From: Candidatus Borkfalkia ceftriaxoniphila
GTDB lineage: Bacteria; Bacillota; Clostridia; Christensenellales; Borkfalkiaceae
Assembly (NCBI RefSeq): GCF_004134775.1
Contig: NZ_SDOZ01000002.1
Span: 1,648,005-1,712,004, forward strand
DNA length: 64,000 nt
Direction: 5' to 3'
Shown: in pieces, positions 18,183-27,800 of the stretch
Position numbering within the stretch: the stretch's first letter is position 1
Layout of the letters: each line of letters starts with the position of its first letter
Notes under the pieces: model-generated
The model's input: only the letters and a program-made list of their open reading frames with translations
Databases searched by the model: none
What the model was told of the DNA's origin: nothing
Program-made: the position numbers and the translations under genes

Positions 18183-18336
18183 GCAAGCGCGCTCCGTTTT
18201 TCTTTCATTGTACTCCGCGGCGTTTCGCTTGTCAATATTTTACAGGGGGAAATGTAGGACTTTTACAATTTATTATAGGATTTATCTATGTTCATTTACG
18301 CATTGTTATGATAAAATAAATACAGAAAGATCATTT

Positions 18337-18380
18337 AAAAGGGCATGCCCTTTTTCGGGTTTTTATAAAAACCCGAAAAA
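18337..18380 (+). promoter_or_regulatory. Tandem hairpins in the leader of the sugar operon
   Basis: AAAAGGG-CATG-CCCTTTT (18337-18354) is followed by a perfect 30-base palindrome at 18351-18380 with arms beginning TTTTTCGGGTTTTT. The two share four bases, so they compete. The first hairpin plus the T-run can act as a terminator. The site lies 27 bases before the ATG at 18407. It might be an attenuator or a binding site for a dimeric regulator. Confidence 0.55.
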
Positions 18381-18406
18381 CGAGATTCAAAGAAAGGAGA
18401 AAGGCA

Positions 18407-19657
18407 ATGAAATTGAAAAAGTTTGCTTCGTTTCTCGGTTTCGTGCTGACGTTATGCTTTGCGGCCGGCTGCGCGCAGTCCGCGCCGCCCGAACCCGGAT
18501 TCGACGCGGCGGATTTACCTTTTTATGTGGAGGATACGGACAGTTTGAATTACAGTTATACCGCCTGCGAACGCATTCAGCCGTTCTGGCAGGGCAACGT
18601 CATTTACAATGAACAGATCATGGTCGTGAAAAAGGACGGCAAGACGGAGGGACGTCTGTTATATGACGCAAAACGCGTGATCTCCGTGCGCGACTGGACG
18701 CTGGAAAAAGAATACGAGGCGGGCAAAGATTACATGATAGAGGGCGATACGATCACGCTTCCCGCGGGAAGTTCCATTCCCGTGTTCGACGACGAATGGT
18801 CGCGCGGCGTGAACGTGCCCGAAGTTTACCCCGAGGGCAACGCGGGGACGGGCTATGTGATGATCGGAGACGGCAACAGCGTTATGTATACGGAAACGGG
18901 ATTGATTTATAAGAATTACATTCACGTGACCTATGTATATGACCCCGCGGCTGCGGACCGCTCGAATTTCAAAAAGTTTTCGGACGATTTGTACGGGCTG
19001 TCGCAAAAAATCGGAAAGAAAGAGGATATCGAAATGGTCGTATTCGGGGACAGTATCTCCGAGGGGCACTCTTCCAGCGAATTGTGGGGGCACGCGCCGT
19101 ATTCGCCCCCGTATGCGAAACTCGTCAAAGAGGGGCTTGAATTGTTCGGCGGCATCAAAGTGGGCTATGAAAACATTTCCAAGGGAGGCATGGATTCTTC
19201 TTGGGCGGCGGACGAGGAGCAACTTGCGAAACTGACCTCTCTCGCGCCCGATCTTCTGCTCGTCGCGTTCGGCACGAACGATTCGTTGAACAATCTGGAA
19301 GGGAAAACTTACCGCGCCAATATCGAAAAGATCATCGAAACGGCAAAAGCGGCCAACAGCGAATGTCAGATCCTTCTCATTGCGCCCTTTCCGTCCAACG
19401 AAAAGGTGAAATCCGCGCACAGCCACGAACTCATTTGCCGTACGTTGCAAAGCATTTCGGAGAGTTGTGCGGCGAAAAACATACTCGACGTGGCGTACGT
19501 GAGCCTGTACGAGGGCGTGCGCGATATGCTCGAAACGAAAAATTATTACGAAGTGGCGGGAAACAACGCCAACCATCCCAACGATTTTATTCACCGCTTT
19601 TATGCGATGAATATACTGAGCGCGATATTCGATTTTGACGCCCTCGCGGCGAAATAA
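18407..19657 (+). CDS. SGNH/GDSL-family esterase lipoprotein
   Basis: This 416-residue protein has a lipoprotein signal with lipobox Cys at residue 22 (FAAGC). Residues 30-200 look beta-rich and may bind carbohydrate. The hydrolase domain follows: nucleophile Ser216 in GDSISEG, a Gly in block II (ISKGGMD), Asn291 in GTND (289-292), and Asp393 and His396 in the block V DFIH. This is a complete SGNH catalytic set. In carbohydrate loci such enzymes usually deacetylate glycans. AAAGGAGA (18393-18400) precedes the ATG. It opens the sugar-uptake operon. Its substrate cannot be read from the sequence. Confidence 0.85.
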   Translation: MKLKKFASFLGFVLTLCFAAGCAQSAPPEPGFDAADLPFYVEDTDSLNYSYTACERIQPFWQGNVIYNEQIMVVKKDGKTEGRLLYDAKRVISVRDWTLEKEYEAGKDYMIEGDTITLPAGSSIPVFDDEWSRGVNVPEVYPEGNAGTGYVMIGDGNSVMYTETGLIYKNYIHVTYVYDPAAADRSNFKKFSDDLYGLSQKIGKKEDIEMVVFGDSISEGHSSSELWGHAPYSPPYAKLVKEGLELFGGIKVGYENISKGGMDSSWAADEEQLAKLTSLAPDLLLVAFGTNDSLNNLEGKTYRANIEKIIETAKAANSECQILLIAPFPSNEKVKSAHSHELICRTLQSISESCAAKNILDVAYVSLYEGVRDMLETKNYYEVAGNNANHPNDFIHRFYAMNILSAIFDFDALAAK

Positions 19658-19680
19658 AGAGGAAAACAGGAGGAATTCAG

Positions 19681-21063
19681 ATGAAAAAAATACTTTGTGC
19701 GTTTTTGACGCTGGCACTTTTTTGCGCGGTCGGCGCGGGCTGTCGCCCGAACATTATCGACAAACCCGACGACGAATACGAGGTCAACCTCAACGTCGAT
19801 AAAAACATTTCCGAAACGCTCACCATACTCGTGCCCAGCAACGACGGCGGGTTGGAAGAATCCTATATCGAGGCGTTAAAGCCCGGATTTAAGGAAATGT
19901 TCCCCAACGTGGAGATCAAACTCGACCGCCGCACCATTTCGGATGCGAAATATGCGGAGTCCATCAGCAGCGCGATCGCTTCGAGCAACGTTCCCGACCT
20001 GTTTTACACCAACACGGTCTTTTATTACTATCTCGTGAGCAAAAACTGCGTCGTCAGCCTGGAACCTTACTACGAGGCGACGAAAAAGGCGGGCACGCTC
20101 GATCTGGAAGCGGATTATTACAATTCGTTTTTCAACATGAGCACGTATGAAAACAAGCGCTACGTCGTGCCCCGCTCGATGGATTCCGTCGTCACCTATT
20201 ACAATACGGAAATTTTGCAGGCGGCGGGCATCGATCCCGAAACGGACGAGCGCTTTTCCAACGATTGGACTTGGGAAGACCTCGTTTCCGTCTGCTACGA
20301 TCTGAACGCTTACTTTTCGAGCGAGGAAGGCAAAGCGGCGGGCTACGGCAATGCTTTCGCTCTGCACGCGGATTTCGATTGGGAAGCGGTGTTCAACGCG
20401 ATGATGCTTTCCTACGGCGCGGAAGTGTTCGACGGGGAAGGTAAAGTCGCCGTCGAATCGGAAAACATGAAAACCATGGCGAAAATGATCCGCGAACTGG
20501 CGGAGGCGGGGAGGATCCTGCGCACGAGTACTTCGGGCTCCACGTTCGGCAACGGAAATTGCGCATTTCATTTTTCCTCCCTCGGACCCGCGAGAATGGA
20601 TCTGAACGCGGCGATCAAAGGTAAATTCGACGCGCTGCCGTTCCCTTTGATCGGAAAAGATCCGAAAATCGGCTGCGGTTTCGCGGGCTGGGGCATCAGT
20701 TCCACGACGCCTGTCGGCGCCAAGCGCGACCTTGCCTGGCAGTTTCTCCAATACATGATCTCCAAGGAAGGGCAGAGCGCGCTCATCAACGCGGGGCTTG
20801 CCACGCCCTCCGTGCGTATCGATCTTGCGGAAGAAAAGGCTTGGTCGAAGGGCTATCAGGACCTCAATCTCGACGCCTGGCTCGTCGGGGAAGAATACAA
20901 AGTTTCCTCCAAATTTTTCGTTTCGCAGGCGCCTTCCTGCACATTCGATATCCTCACCGCCATGCAGGAATTTATGATGAAACTGGTCGATACCGATAAG
21001 TCGGTGGATTCGCTTGTGATCGCCTGCAAGGAGCAGTTGGAGGAGGCGGTATCGTTCGCATGA
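19681..21063 (+). CDS. Sugar ABC transporter substrate-binding lipoprotein (family 1)
   Basis: This protein of 460 residues has lipobox Cys21 (GAGC). The mature sequence follows the MalE-like family 1 layout: LTILVPSNDGG at the start, a YVVPRSMDSVVTYYNTEIL segment near 160-180 and a WEDLVSVCYDLNAY helix. A GWGISSTTPVGAKRDLAWQFLQY segment near 338-360 is typical of SBP_bac_1. It binds an oligosaccharide outside the cell for import. The start at ATG 19681 has GGAGGAA at 19670-19676. It overlaps the first permease gene by four bases. The sugar is not identifiable, but the GH78 and GH99-like neighbours suggest a rhamnose- or mannose-containing glycan. Confidence 0.92.
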   Translation: MKKILCAFLTLALFCAVGAGCRPNIIDKPDDEYEVNLNVDKNISETLTILVPSNDGGLEESYIEALKPGFKEMFPNVEIKLDRRTISDAKYAESISSAIASSNVPDLFYTNTVFYYYLVSKNCVVSLEPYYEATKKAGTLDLEADYYNSFFNMSTYENKRYVVPRSMDSVVTYYNTEILQAAGIDPETDERFSNDWTWEDLVSVCYDLNAYFSSEEGKAAGYGNAFALHADFDWEAVFNAMMLSYGAEVFDGEGKVAVESENMKTMAKMIRELAEAGRILRTSTSGSTFGNGNCAFHFSSLGPARMDLNAAIKGKFDALPFPLIGKDPKIGCGFAGWGISSTTPVGAKRDLAWQFLQYMISKEGQSALINAGLATPSVRIDLAEEKAWSKGYQDLNLDAWLVGEEYKVSSKFFVSQAPSCTFDILTAMQEFMMKLVDTDKSVDSLVIACKEQLEEAVSFA

Positions 21064-21965
21064 TTTCCGTAACGCTTAAAAAAAGGATACGGGGGAGCGT
21101 GAGCGGCTGGCTGTTCGTGCTCCCGATGACGGTCGGCATCTGCGTCTTTACGCTCGTGCCCATCGTGCAGTCCTTTTATTATTCCTTTTTTAATTACGAC
21201 GTGGTTTCCGTCTTCGACTTTGTCGGATTCGGAAACTATATCAAGGTGTTTACCGAATCGGAAATGAGCAAGGTCGTGACGAACACGCTGTTTTTCGCCG
21301 CCGTGAATATACCCGTCGTCATGTGCGGCTCCTATCTTTTAGCGCTGTTTCTGAACGTAAACGTAAAGGGGATCAAGGTGTTCCGCGTGCTTTATTATCT
21401 TCCGTGCGTGATGCCCGCCATCGTCGGGGGTATCGTATGGAGTTATCTCATGCGGGATAATCCCGAAACGCCGGGGATATTCAACCAGTTTTTGATCTCG
21501 CTGGGGCTTTCCTCCTCTGCATTTTTCAATGCGGAAAACCTGACGGCGATCCTTTCCATCGTGCTGATGAATTTATGGAGTTTGGGCGGCGGCACCATCA
21601 TCTGGTTGGCGCAGTTCAAAAATATACCCAAACAACTGTACGAGGCGGCGGAAATGGACGGCGCGGGCGCGGGAAGGAAATTTTTTTCCATCACCTTGCC
21701 CATGTCCACGCCCATGATCTTTTACAATCTGATCACCACCTTTATCGTAACGCTGCAATTCAACGGCACGCTCACTTTTGCGCCCAACGGCGGGCGGGGC
21801 AACGACAAGGCTACCTATATGTTCGGGCTGAAAATTTATCACGAGGCGTTCCGCCGCTACAACATGGGTTACGCCTGCGCCTTGGCGTGGGTGCTCGTGG
21901 TTGCGGTCGGGCTGCTGACGGGGCTGGTTTTCAAAACCAATAAGTGGGTGCAGTATGACAGTTGA
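21060..21965 (+). CDS. Sugar ABC transporter permease (MalF/UgpA type)
   Basis: This 301-residue integral membrane protein has six membrane segments: about 17-38, 80-103, 115-137, 160-185, 216-236 and 270-292. The EAA loop is in the usual place (LYEAAEMDGAGAGRKFFSITLPM, near 197-219), where the shared ATPase docks. The gene overlaps the binding protein gene by 4 bases and the next permease by 11. No ATPase is encoded in the locus, which is common in Firmicutes that use one MsmX-type ATPase for several sugar importers. Confidence 0.93.
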   Translation: MISVTLKKRIRGSVSGWLFVLPMTVGICVFTLVPIVQSFYYSFFNYDVVSVFDFVGFGNYIKVFTESEMSKVVTNTLFFAAVNIPVVMCGSYLLALFLNVNVKGIKVFRVLYYLPCVMPAIVGGIVWSYLMRDNPETPGIFNQFLISLGLSSSAFFNAENLTAILSIVLMNLWSLGGGTIIWLAQFKNIPKQLYEAAEMDGAGAGRKFFSITLPMSTPMIFYNLITTFIVTLQFNGTLTFAPNGGRGNDKATYMFGLKIYHEAFRRYNMGYACALAWVLVVAVGLLTGLVFKTNKWVQYDS

Positions 21966-22815
21966 AAAGAAAAAAACAGTAAAAAGAGTTGTCGGAAAGG
22001 CGATCGTTTACTTCTTTCTCGTACTGATCGCAGTCATATTGCTGTTTCCTTACGGATTTATGCTCAACCGCGGGCTGATGTCCAACGAGCGGGTGCTGGA
22101 TGCGCATATGTACTATTGGACGGACGGGCTGCATTTTATCAATTACGTGCGCGCGTTCAGCGACGGCGGCTACGGTATGCCGCTCGTGAACAGTCTGATC
22201 GTCTGCCTCATCGTGTGCGTGAGCACGCCGTTGGCGACGCTGCTCGCCTCCTACGCGTTCGCGCGGCTGGAATGGATCGGCAAAAATACCGTGTTTGCCG
22301 TTATGATGGTGACGGCGCTCCTTCCCTCCATCGTCACGCAGGTGCCGCTCTACGTTTTATACAACGATATGGGGCTGACGAACACCTTGTTTCCTCTCTT
22401 TCTCCCGGGGCTCTTTTTCGCGGGGGCGATGAACGTATTCCTCGCCAGGCAGTTCTTGCTCGGCGTGCCCAAGGAGTTGGAAGAGAGCGCGAAACTCGAC
22501 GGGGCGAACGCGTTCGTGCGGTGTTTCGTCATCTGCGCGCCGCTGTGCGCGCCCATCCTCATCTATCTGGCGGTCAACGCGTTCATCGCTGCATGGGGCG
22601 ATTATCTCACGCCTTCCATGTATAACAACAGCACCGACGCGCCGTTTACGCTCGCCTACGCGCTCTACGATATGACGAGCAAGGAAACGAATTCCGTGCA
22701 CCCCGAATGGATCTTTGCGGCTGCGACGATCATGTCGGTCGTCCCCACCGTTTTATTCGCCGTGTTCCAGAAATATCTGATCGAAGGCGTACAGACGGCG
22801 GGACTGAAAGGATAA
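21955..22815 (+). CDS. Sugar ABC transporter permease (MalG/UgpE type)
   Basis: This 286-residue protein has six membrane segments, about 17-38, 75-98, 110-135, 142-163, 195-215 and 255-275. The EAA loop reads LEESAKLDGANAFVRCFVICAPL near 177-199. It is the partner of the upstream permease. The start ATG 21955 lies within the upstream gene with a weak ribosome site, so coupling is probable. The stop TAA overlaps the ATG at 22815 that would give a slightly longer form of the next gene. MalF- and MalG-type permeases pair to form the channel. Confidence 0.93.
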   Translation: MTVEKKKTVKRVVGKAIVYFFLVLIAVILLFPYGFMLNRGLMSNERVLDAHMYYWTDGLHFINYVRAFSDGGYGMPLVNSLIVCLIVCVSTPLATLLASYAFARLEWIGKNTVFAVMMVTALLPSIVTQVPLYVLYNDMGLTNTLFPLFLPGLFFAGAMNVFLARQFLLGVPKELEESAKLDGANAFVRCFVICAPLCAPILIYLAVNAFIAAWGDYLTPSMYNNSTDAPFTLAYALYDMTSKETNSVHPEWIFAAATIMSVVPTVLFAVFQKYLIEGVQTAGLKG

Positions 22816-22829
22816 TGGAGGTAAATGAT

Positions 22830-24818
22830 TTGAAGAAAAAATTAGTATCGCTGCTGACGGCGCTGCTCTTATGCGTGAGCGCCGCCTGTATGAGCGCTTG
22901 CGGAGGGGATACGATGACTGATATACGGCGCGGAATGGACGAATATTCGTTCACGAAAGCGAGTTTTTCCGCGACAGACCGCGTGGGACGGAAGATCACG
23001 CCCATGCATAAGGAAAAGACCGACCATGAACGGTATGTGGGGGTATTCTACTTCCTTTGGCTGGGCACGCACCTGTCGTCGGCGGGCGTGTACGACGTGA
23101 CAAAATTGCAAAAGACGGCGGAAGGGGCGGCGGCCGTGTTCGACGCATCCTATCGTCTGGGGCAGAAAGTCCCGAATACCGTAAACGCGGAGGAGGGTTA
23201 TCCCGACGGCATGGAAAGCCCCACCAATTACGTGCATTGGACCAATGAGCCGCTCTACGGTTATTACAACACCGCGGACGACTGGGTCGTCGCGCGCCAT
23301 ATGGAACTTCTCACGATGGCTGGCGTCGATTTTATCTTTTTCGACACCACCAACGAGTATGATTATGCCGAGAACGAGCATACGGGCTTTGTTTCCGACC
23401 CGTCCGATCCCAAAAACGTGCAGTTGAGCCGCCCGACGTACGCGGTTCTGGATACCATTCTGGAACTTTCCGACCAGGGGTGGGACGTGCCGCAGGTCGT
23501 CTTTTATACCAACAATAAATCGGGCGAACGCGTGAAAGAGATCTACGAAGATTTTTATGCGAGCGGCAAATACGATTCTATCTGGTTCGCCCCGTTCGGC
23601 AAGCCCATGATCGTCGGTACGACCGACAAAAACAAGGGCACCGATCAGACGGGCGACAATCGCGTGGATATTTCCGCGGATATGCAGGAATACTTCGACG
23701 TGCGCGAATCGCAGTGGCCCAATCAGGCCTCGCAAAGCAACGGCTTTCCCTGGATGGACTGGTCGGAGGGCAACCAGAACTTCTATTTCGAAGACAATAA
23801 AGTGATGAACGTCAACGTCGCCCAGCACGGTTCGAGCGAAACTTCCTATTCGGCTTACACGCACTACGGGCGGCCCGCGGACGGCAGGAGTTCCCGCGGC
23901 TGGAACGAAGCGGAGTTTTCCATCGACGAGGACTGGGAATCGGGTAAAAATATCGAAGACCAGTGGGACAGCGTGTTCCGCTACGAAGAAAACGGGAAAG
24001 AGGTGGAAATGGTCACCGTTTCCGCCTGGAACGAGTGGCTCGCCTGGAAATACAACCCCGCGGGCGACAGCATCCTGTACGTCGATAACTTCAACAATCA
24101 GTTTTCCCGCGATCTGGAAATGGACCGGGATTACTATCAGGATAATTTCTATCTGCAATTGGTGCGCAACGTGCGTAAATACAAGTACGGCGCGGCAAAA
24201 GATGATTACGAATGGGAGGAAAAGACCGTCTCTTCTCTTTCCGACTTCGACAAAGTGCAGGCGAAATACAAGGATTTCGTTGGCGATGCGCGCGTGCGGG
24301 ATTTCTACGGCTTCGATATCCGCACGGGCTCGAAGGAAGCGAATCTTTTAGGGAGTTGGTACACCGACACTTCCAACCGCAACGATATCGTGGAGACGGC
24401 GATCGTGCACGACGGGAAAAACGTGTATCTGCGTATCCAGACGAAAGACGATATCACGCCTTACGCGGGCGGAGAAAACTGGATGAACGTGCTCGTCAAA
24501 ACCAAAGCGAGTACGGCGGAAAACAGTTGGGAAGGCTATAACTTCATCATCAACCGTGCTCCCGTAGACGGCAAGGCGAGCGTGGATATGAGCGTCGGCG
24601 GCTGGAACTGGAAGAACGTAGGCGCGGCGGACATGAAGATCGAAAAAAATCAGATGATGATCACCATACCGCTTGCCATGCTCGGGCTTTCCGCGGAAAA
24701 TTTCGTATTCGAATTCAAAGTGGCCGACAACGTGACGCAATATACCGACATTATGGACTACTATATTTCGGGCGACAGCGCGCCCATCGGCAGACTGAAT
24801 TACGCGTACGGTTATTAA
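22830..24818 (+). CDS. GH99-like TIM-barrel glycoside hydrolase lipoprotein with C-terminal CBM9-like domain
   Basis: This protein is 662 residues from TTG 22830, chosen because GGAGGT (22817-22822) is seven bases upstream and the product then begins MKKKLVSLL with lipobox Cys24. ATG 22815 would lack a ribosome site. Near 65-75, YVGVFYFLWLGTH opens the fold. Conserved elements of the GH71/GH99-like and WbsX-type barrel follow: the substrate-binding EPLYGYY, then AGVDFIFFDTTN, PQVVFYTNN, SIWFAPFGKPMIVG and a late SAWNEWLAW. About 500-650 resembles a carbohydrate-binding family 9 or DOMON-like beta domain (VETAIVHDGKNVYLRIQTKD). It probably cuts or binds a mannose-type glycan on the cell surface. 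The exact specificity is not visible. Confidence 0.7.
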   Translation: MKKKLVSLLTALLLCVSAACMSACGGDTMTDIRRGMDEYSFTKASFSATDRVGRKITPMHKEKTDHERYVGVFYFLWLGTHLSSAGVYDVTKLQKTAEGAAAVFDASYRLGQKVPNTVNAEEGYPDGMESPTNYVHWTNEPLYGYYNTADDWVVARHMELLTMAGVDFIFFDTTNEYDYAENEHTGFVSDPSDPKNVQLSRPTYAVLDTILELSDQGWDVPQVVFYTNNKSGERVKEIYEDFYASGKYDSIWFAPFGKPMIVGTTDKNKGTDQTGDNRVDISADMQEYFDVRESQWPNQASQSNGFPWMDWSEGNQNFYFEDNKVMNVNVAQHGSSETSYSAYTHYGRPADGRSSRGWNEAEFSIDEDWESGKNIEDQWDSVFRYEENGKEVEMVTVSAWNEWLAWKYNPAGDSILYVDNFNNQFSRDLEMDRDYYQDNFYLQLVRNVRKYKYGAAKDDYEWEEKTVSSLSDFDKVQAKYKDFVGDARVRDFYGFDIRTGSKEANLLGSWYTDTSNRNDIVETAIVHDGKNVYLRIQTKDDITPYAGGENWMNVLVKTKASTAENSWEGYNFIINRAPVDGKASVDMSVGGWNWKNVGAADMKIEKNQMMITIPLAMLGLSAENFVFEFKVADNVTQYTDIMDYYISGDSAPIGRLNYAYGY

Positions 24819-24874
24819 ACTGATCCGAAAGCCGCATGATCGCGGCGCAAAATAAAAAATTTATGGAGGAAACT

Positions 24875-27800
24875 ATGAGCAAAAAAAGATTCGGCGTCCT
24901 GTTATCACTGGCCGCGGCGCTCATACTGTCGCTTTCCCTTTTGACGGGAATGCTGCTGTTTGCGCGCGCCGAAGGGATCGACGCGGCCCGCACAAATTTC
25001 GGTTTCGTCGCGGTCACGTCCGCAGATCCGCAGGGCGAGACCGACAAACAGTCGGTAGCGTTTGTCATCAATACCAATTTGGGCGAAAACTCGTTCAACG
25101 TGGGTTCTCCTTCGACGGATAAAGTAACGTATACAAAGGCTTCCGGCGGCACGAGAACATTGAAAAATATCTCATACGTCTTCGACGACGCGGTGAGCAA
25201 ACTCGTCTTTGCGTTCAATGAAGACACTGTTACGGACGGAGCGGTCGTTTACGAGGTCGGGGACACTTTGAAGATCGCAAGCGGCTTTACCTTTAAAAAC
25301 TGGGACGGCGGCGACTTGGGCATCGCGACGGCGAAAGACGTGACGATCACCTACACCGCCGACGGTTGGAGCGGCGATCTCGTCAGCGACAAGGTGACGG
25401 GTGCGGCGGTTTCCAACGGAGATTTTAAAACGCATACCATCAATTCCGGAAACTGCATCATCGTGGATTTCAATCTGACGAACGTAGCGGGGAAGGGGGC
25501 TTTATGCGATAAGGAGAGCGGGTGGTACGCGACTTTCGGCAATAAGCCGCAAGTCATATTCAATAAGATCGCGAAATATATCCAACTTACCAACGGAAAC
25601 GAGGTAAACGCTTTTACGCGCATTGCGATCAATAACGGAAAGATCGCCGTCACCGATACGATCGTACAGGAGGGCGCCGTACTGATTTTGCGCAAAGGGT
25701 TGCCCGTATATGAAGTGGGGCATATCGACGAGGCTTTGAACAGCGATTACTGTCTGGGCATAAATAATTATCACCCCGTCATGATCTTGCAAAAAGATCT
25801 CGTCTTTCAGTTCGAAGGAAACAAATGGAACGCCGTCGAAAATTTTGCGACGAGCGCCGAATTCACCAATACCCAGGCAGAACTGAACAGCGTCTGCGTG
25901 GGCAACTACGTGCCTTTGAAATGGAAGATCAACGAGGGCGCCGTGGAGCCTATGCCTGCGTTCACCTCTTCCGATCCCGCGATCGCCACCGTAGACGAAA
26001 CGGGCGTGGTGCACGGCGTCAAGGAAGGGACGGTCACGATCACCGCACATTTTCTGAACGTGAGCGCGCAAATCGAGATCACGGTCAACGCGGAATCCGC
26101 GATCAAGGGATTTACTTTCGAGATCAAGGGCGCTGCGGTAAAGGACGGCAAGCAGTATCTCGTCGAGTATACCGACAGGGCGTTCGACGCGGCGTTTGCG
26201 GCGTCCCGCCTGAACGCGACCATCGAATATGAAAACGGAACTTTCGGCGACACGTTCGACGTGACCGCCGCAATGATCTCCGATTCCAAACTCGATCTTA
26301 CGAAAGAAGGCGTTTCGGCGATCACCGTCACCAAGGACGATGTCAGTTGCGACGTGCCCGTGTACGTGTACGAAGTGACGAAAGTCGACGCCCTGGCGCC
26401 CGATAAGGTGGTGTCCTGGGGAGATTTTCTGGATCTCTGGTTTACGGACGTGATCGACGGGAACGAGTCGGCTCTCGTCGAAACGATTGATTTCCGCCAG
26501 AAACCCGAATACGGCATCGACAATACGATCGCGACGTTGCGCGATCCCGCGACGGGAGCGGGTGCGTCGTACGAACTGTACACCATCGGACAGGTTTCCG
26601 AAAAACAGTGCATTCTGGCGTTCAACAATTATAAAGCCACCGAACCCGAAAAGTTCCCCGTCGGGGGCGTGCTGACGCTGAACGAAAATTTCCGTTTCTA
26701 TCGGTACGTCGATGAAACCTGGATCGCCTCTTACAAATTCGACGGCCCCGTTTCCTACGTGTGGGACGGCGCCGCATGGCAGAACTATGTGGCGGACGCC
26801 GACGATTTCGAACTTGCGAAAACCGAACTCGTCGTGCCCAAGGGCGCGTCGTTCTCGCCCGACGTAAAACTGCTGCCGGAGGGCTCCTTTGCAACATTGT
26901 CGATGACTTCTTCCGCTGCCGATATCGTGGCGGTCGAGGGCGGCAAACTGGTCGCGAAAAACGTGGGCAATGCGGAGATCACTTTGAAACTCGGCGATAA
27001 GACGAAAGTTTTGAAAGTCAACGTCAAGGCGCCCGATTCCGTTTCGCTCGTCGTCGCAAACGACCGCACCTTCTACGTTGCGCAAAACGGAACTTTCGAC
27101 GTTTCCAAAGTCAAAGTGCAGATCGATTACGGCGACGGCTTTTTAAGCGACGAGATCGCGCTTACCGACGCGACCGCCGTGTTTACGCTGGATACCGCCT
27201 CGGCGGGCAGGAAGAACGTCGAGATCGAATGCACGCTCAAAGTCAACGGCGTGGATATCGAGGCCAAAGTGACCGTTTCCGTCGACGTACAGCCTGTCGT
27301 GGAAACCTATCCCGATAACCTCACCTGCAACGACGACAACGCGTGGTCGGGCACGACGATCCTCATCTACTTCCAGAAAACTTTCCCCAACCAGGCGAAC
27401 GTATACCCCAAAGATCTGACCGAAGAGGAAGGCAAGACGATCACCGATTTCGTGACCTATACCCGCGAAGGCGCCACGGTCACGGTGGATAACCCCGGAT
27501 ATCTCACGAATATGCTCGCGTTCACGCCGAAAATCGACGGCGTAGCGATCACCGAATACAAAACGGGCGACACGATCACCCTCAAAAAGGGGCTGTGTTT
27601 CTATAAATGGTTCGGGGAAACGGACGGCACCAACACGCCCAAGGGCGACGGCGATTTCGTAAAAGTGGGCGAGATCAAATACGACGTCGTCATCCGATAC
27701 AACGCGCAGGGTAAATTTGCCTGGAACATCGCGCCCGCCGACGGCAGGGTATTGGAAGAGATCGTCGAAGTGGGCCTGGGCGAAACGCACGCCTCCAACG

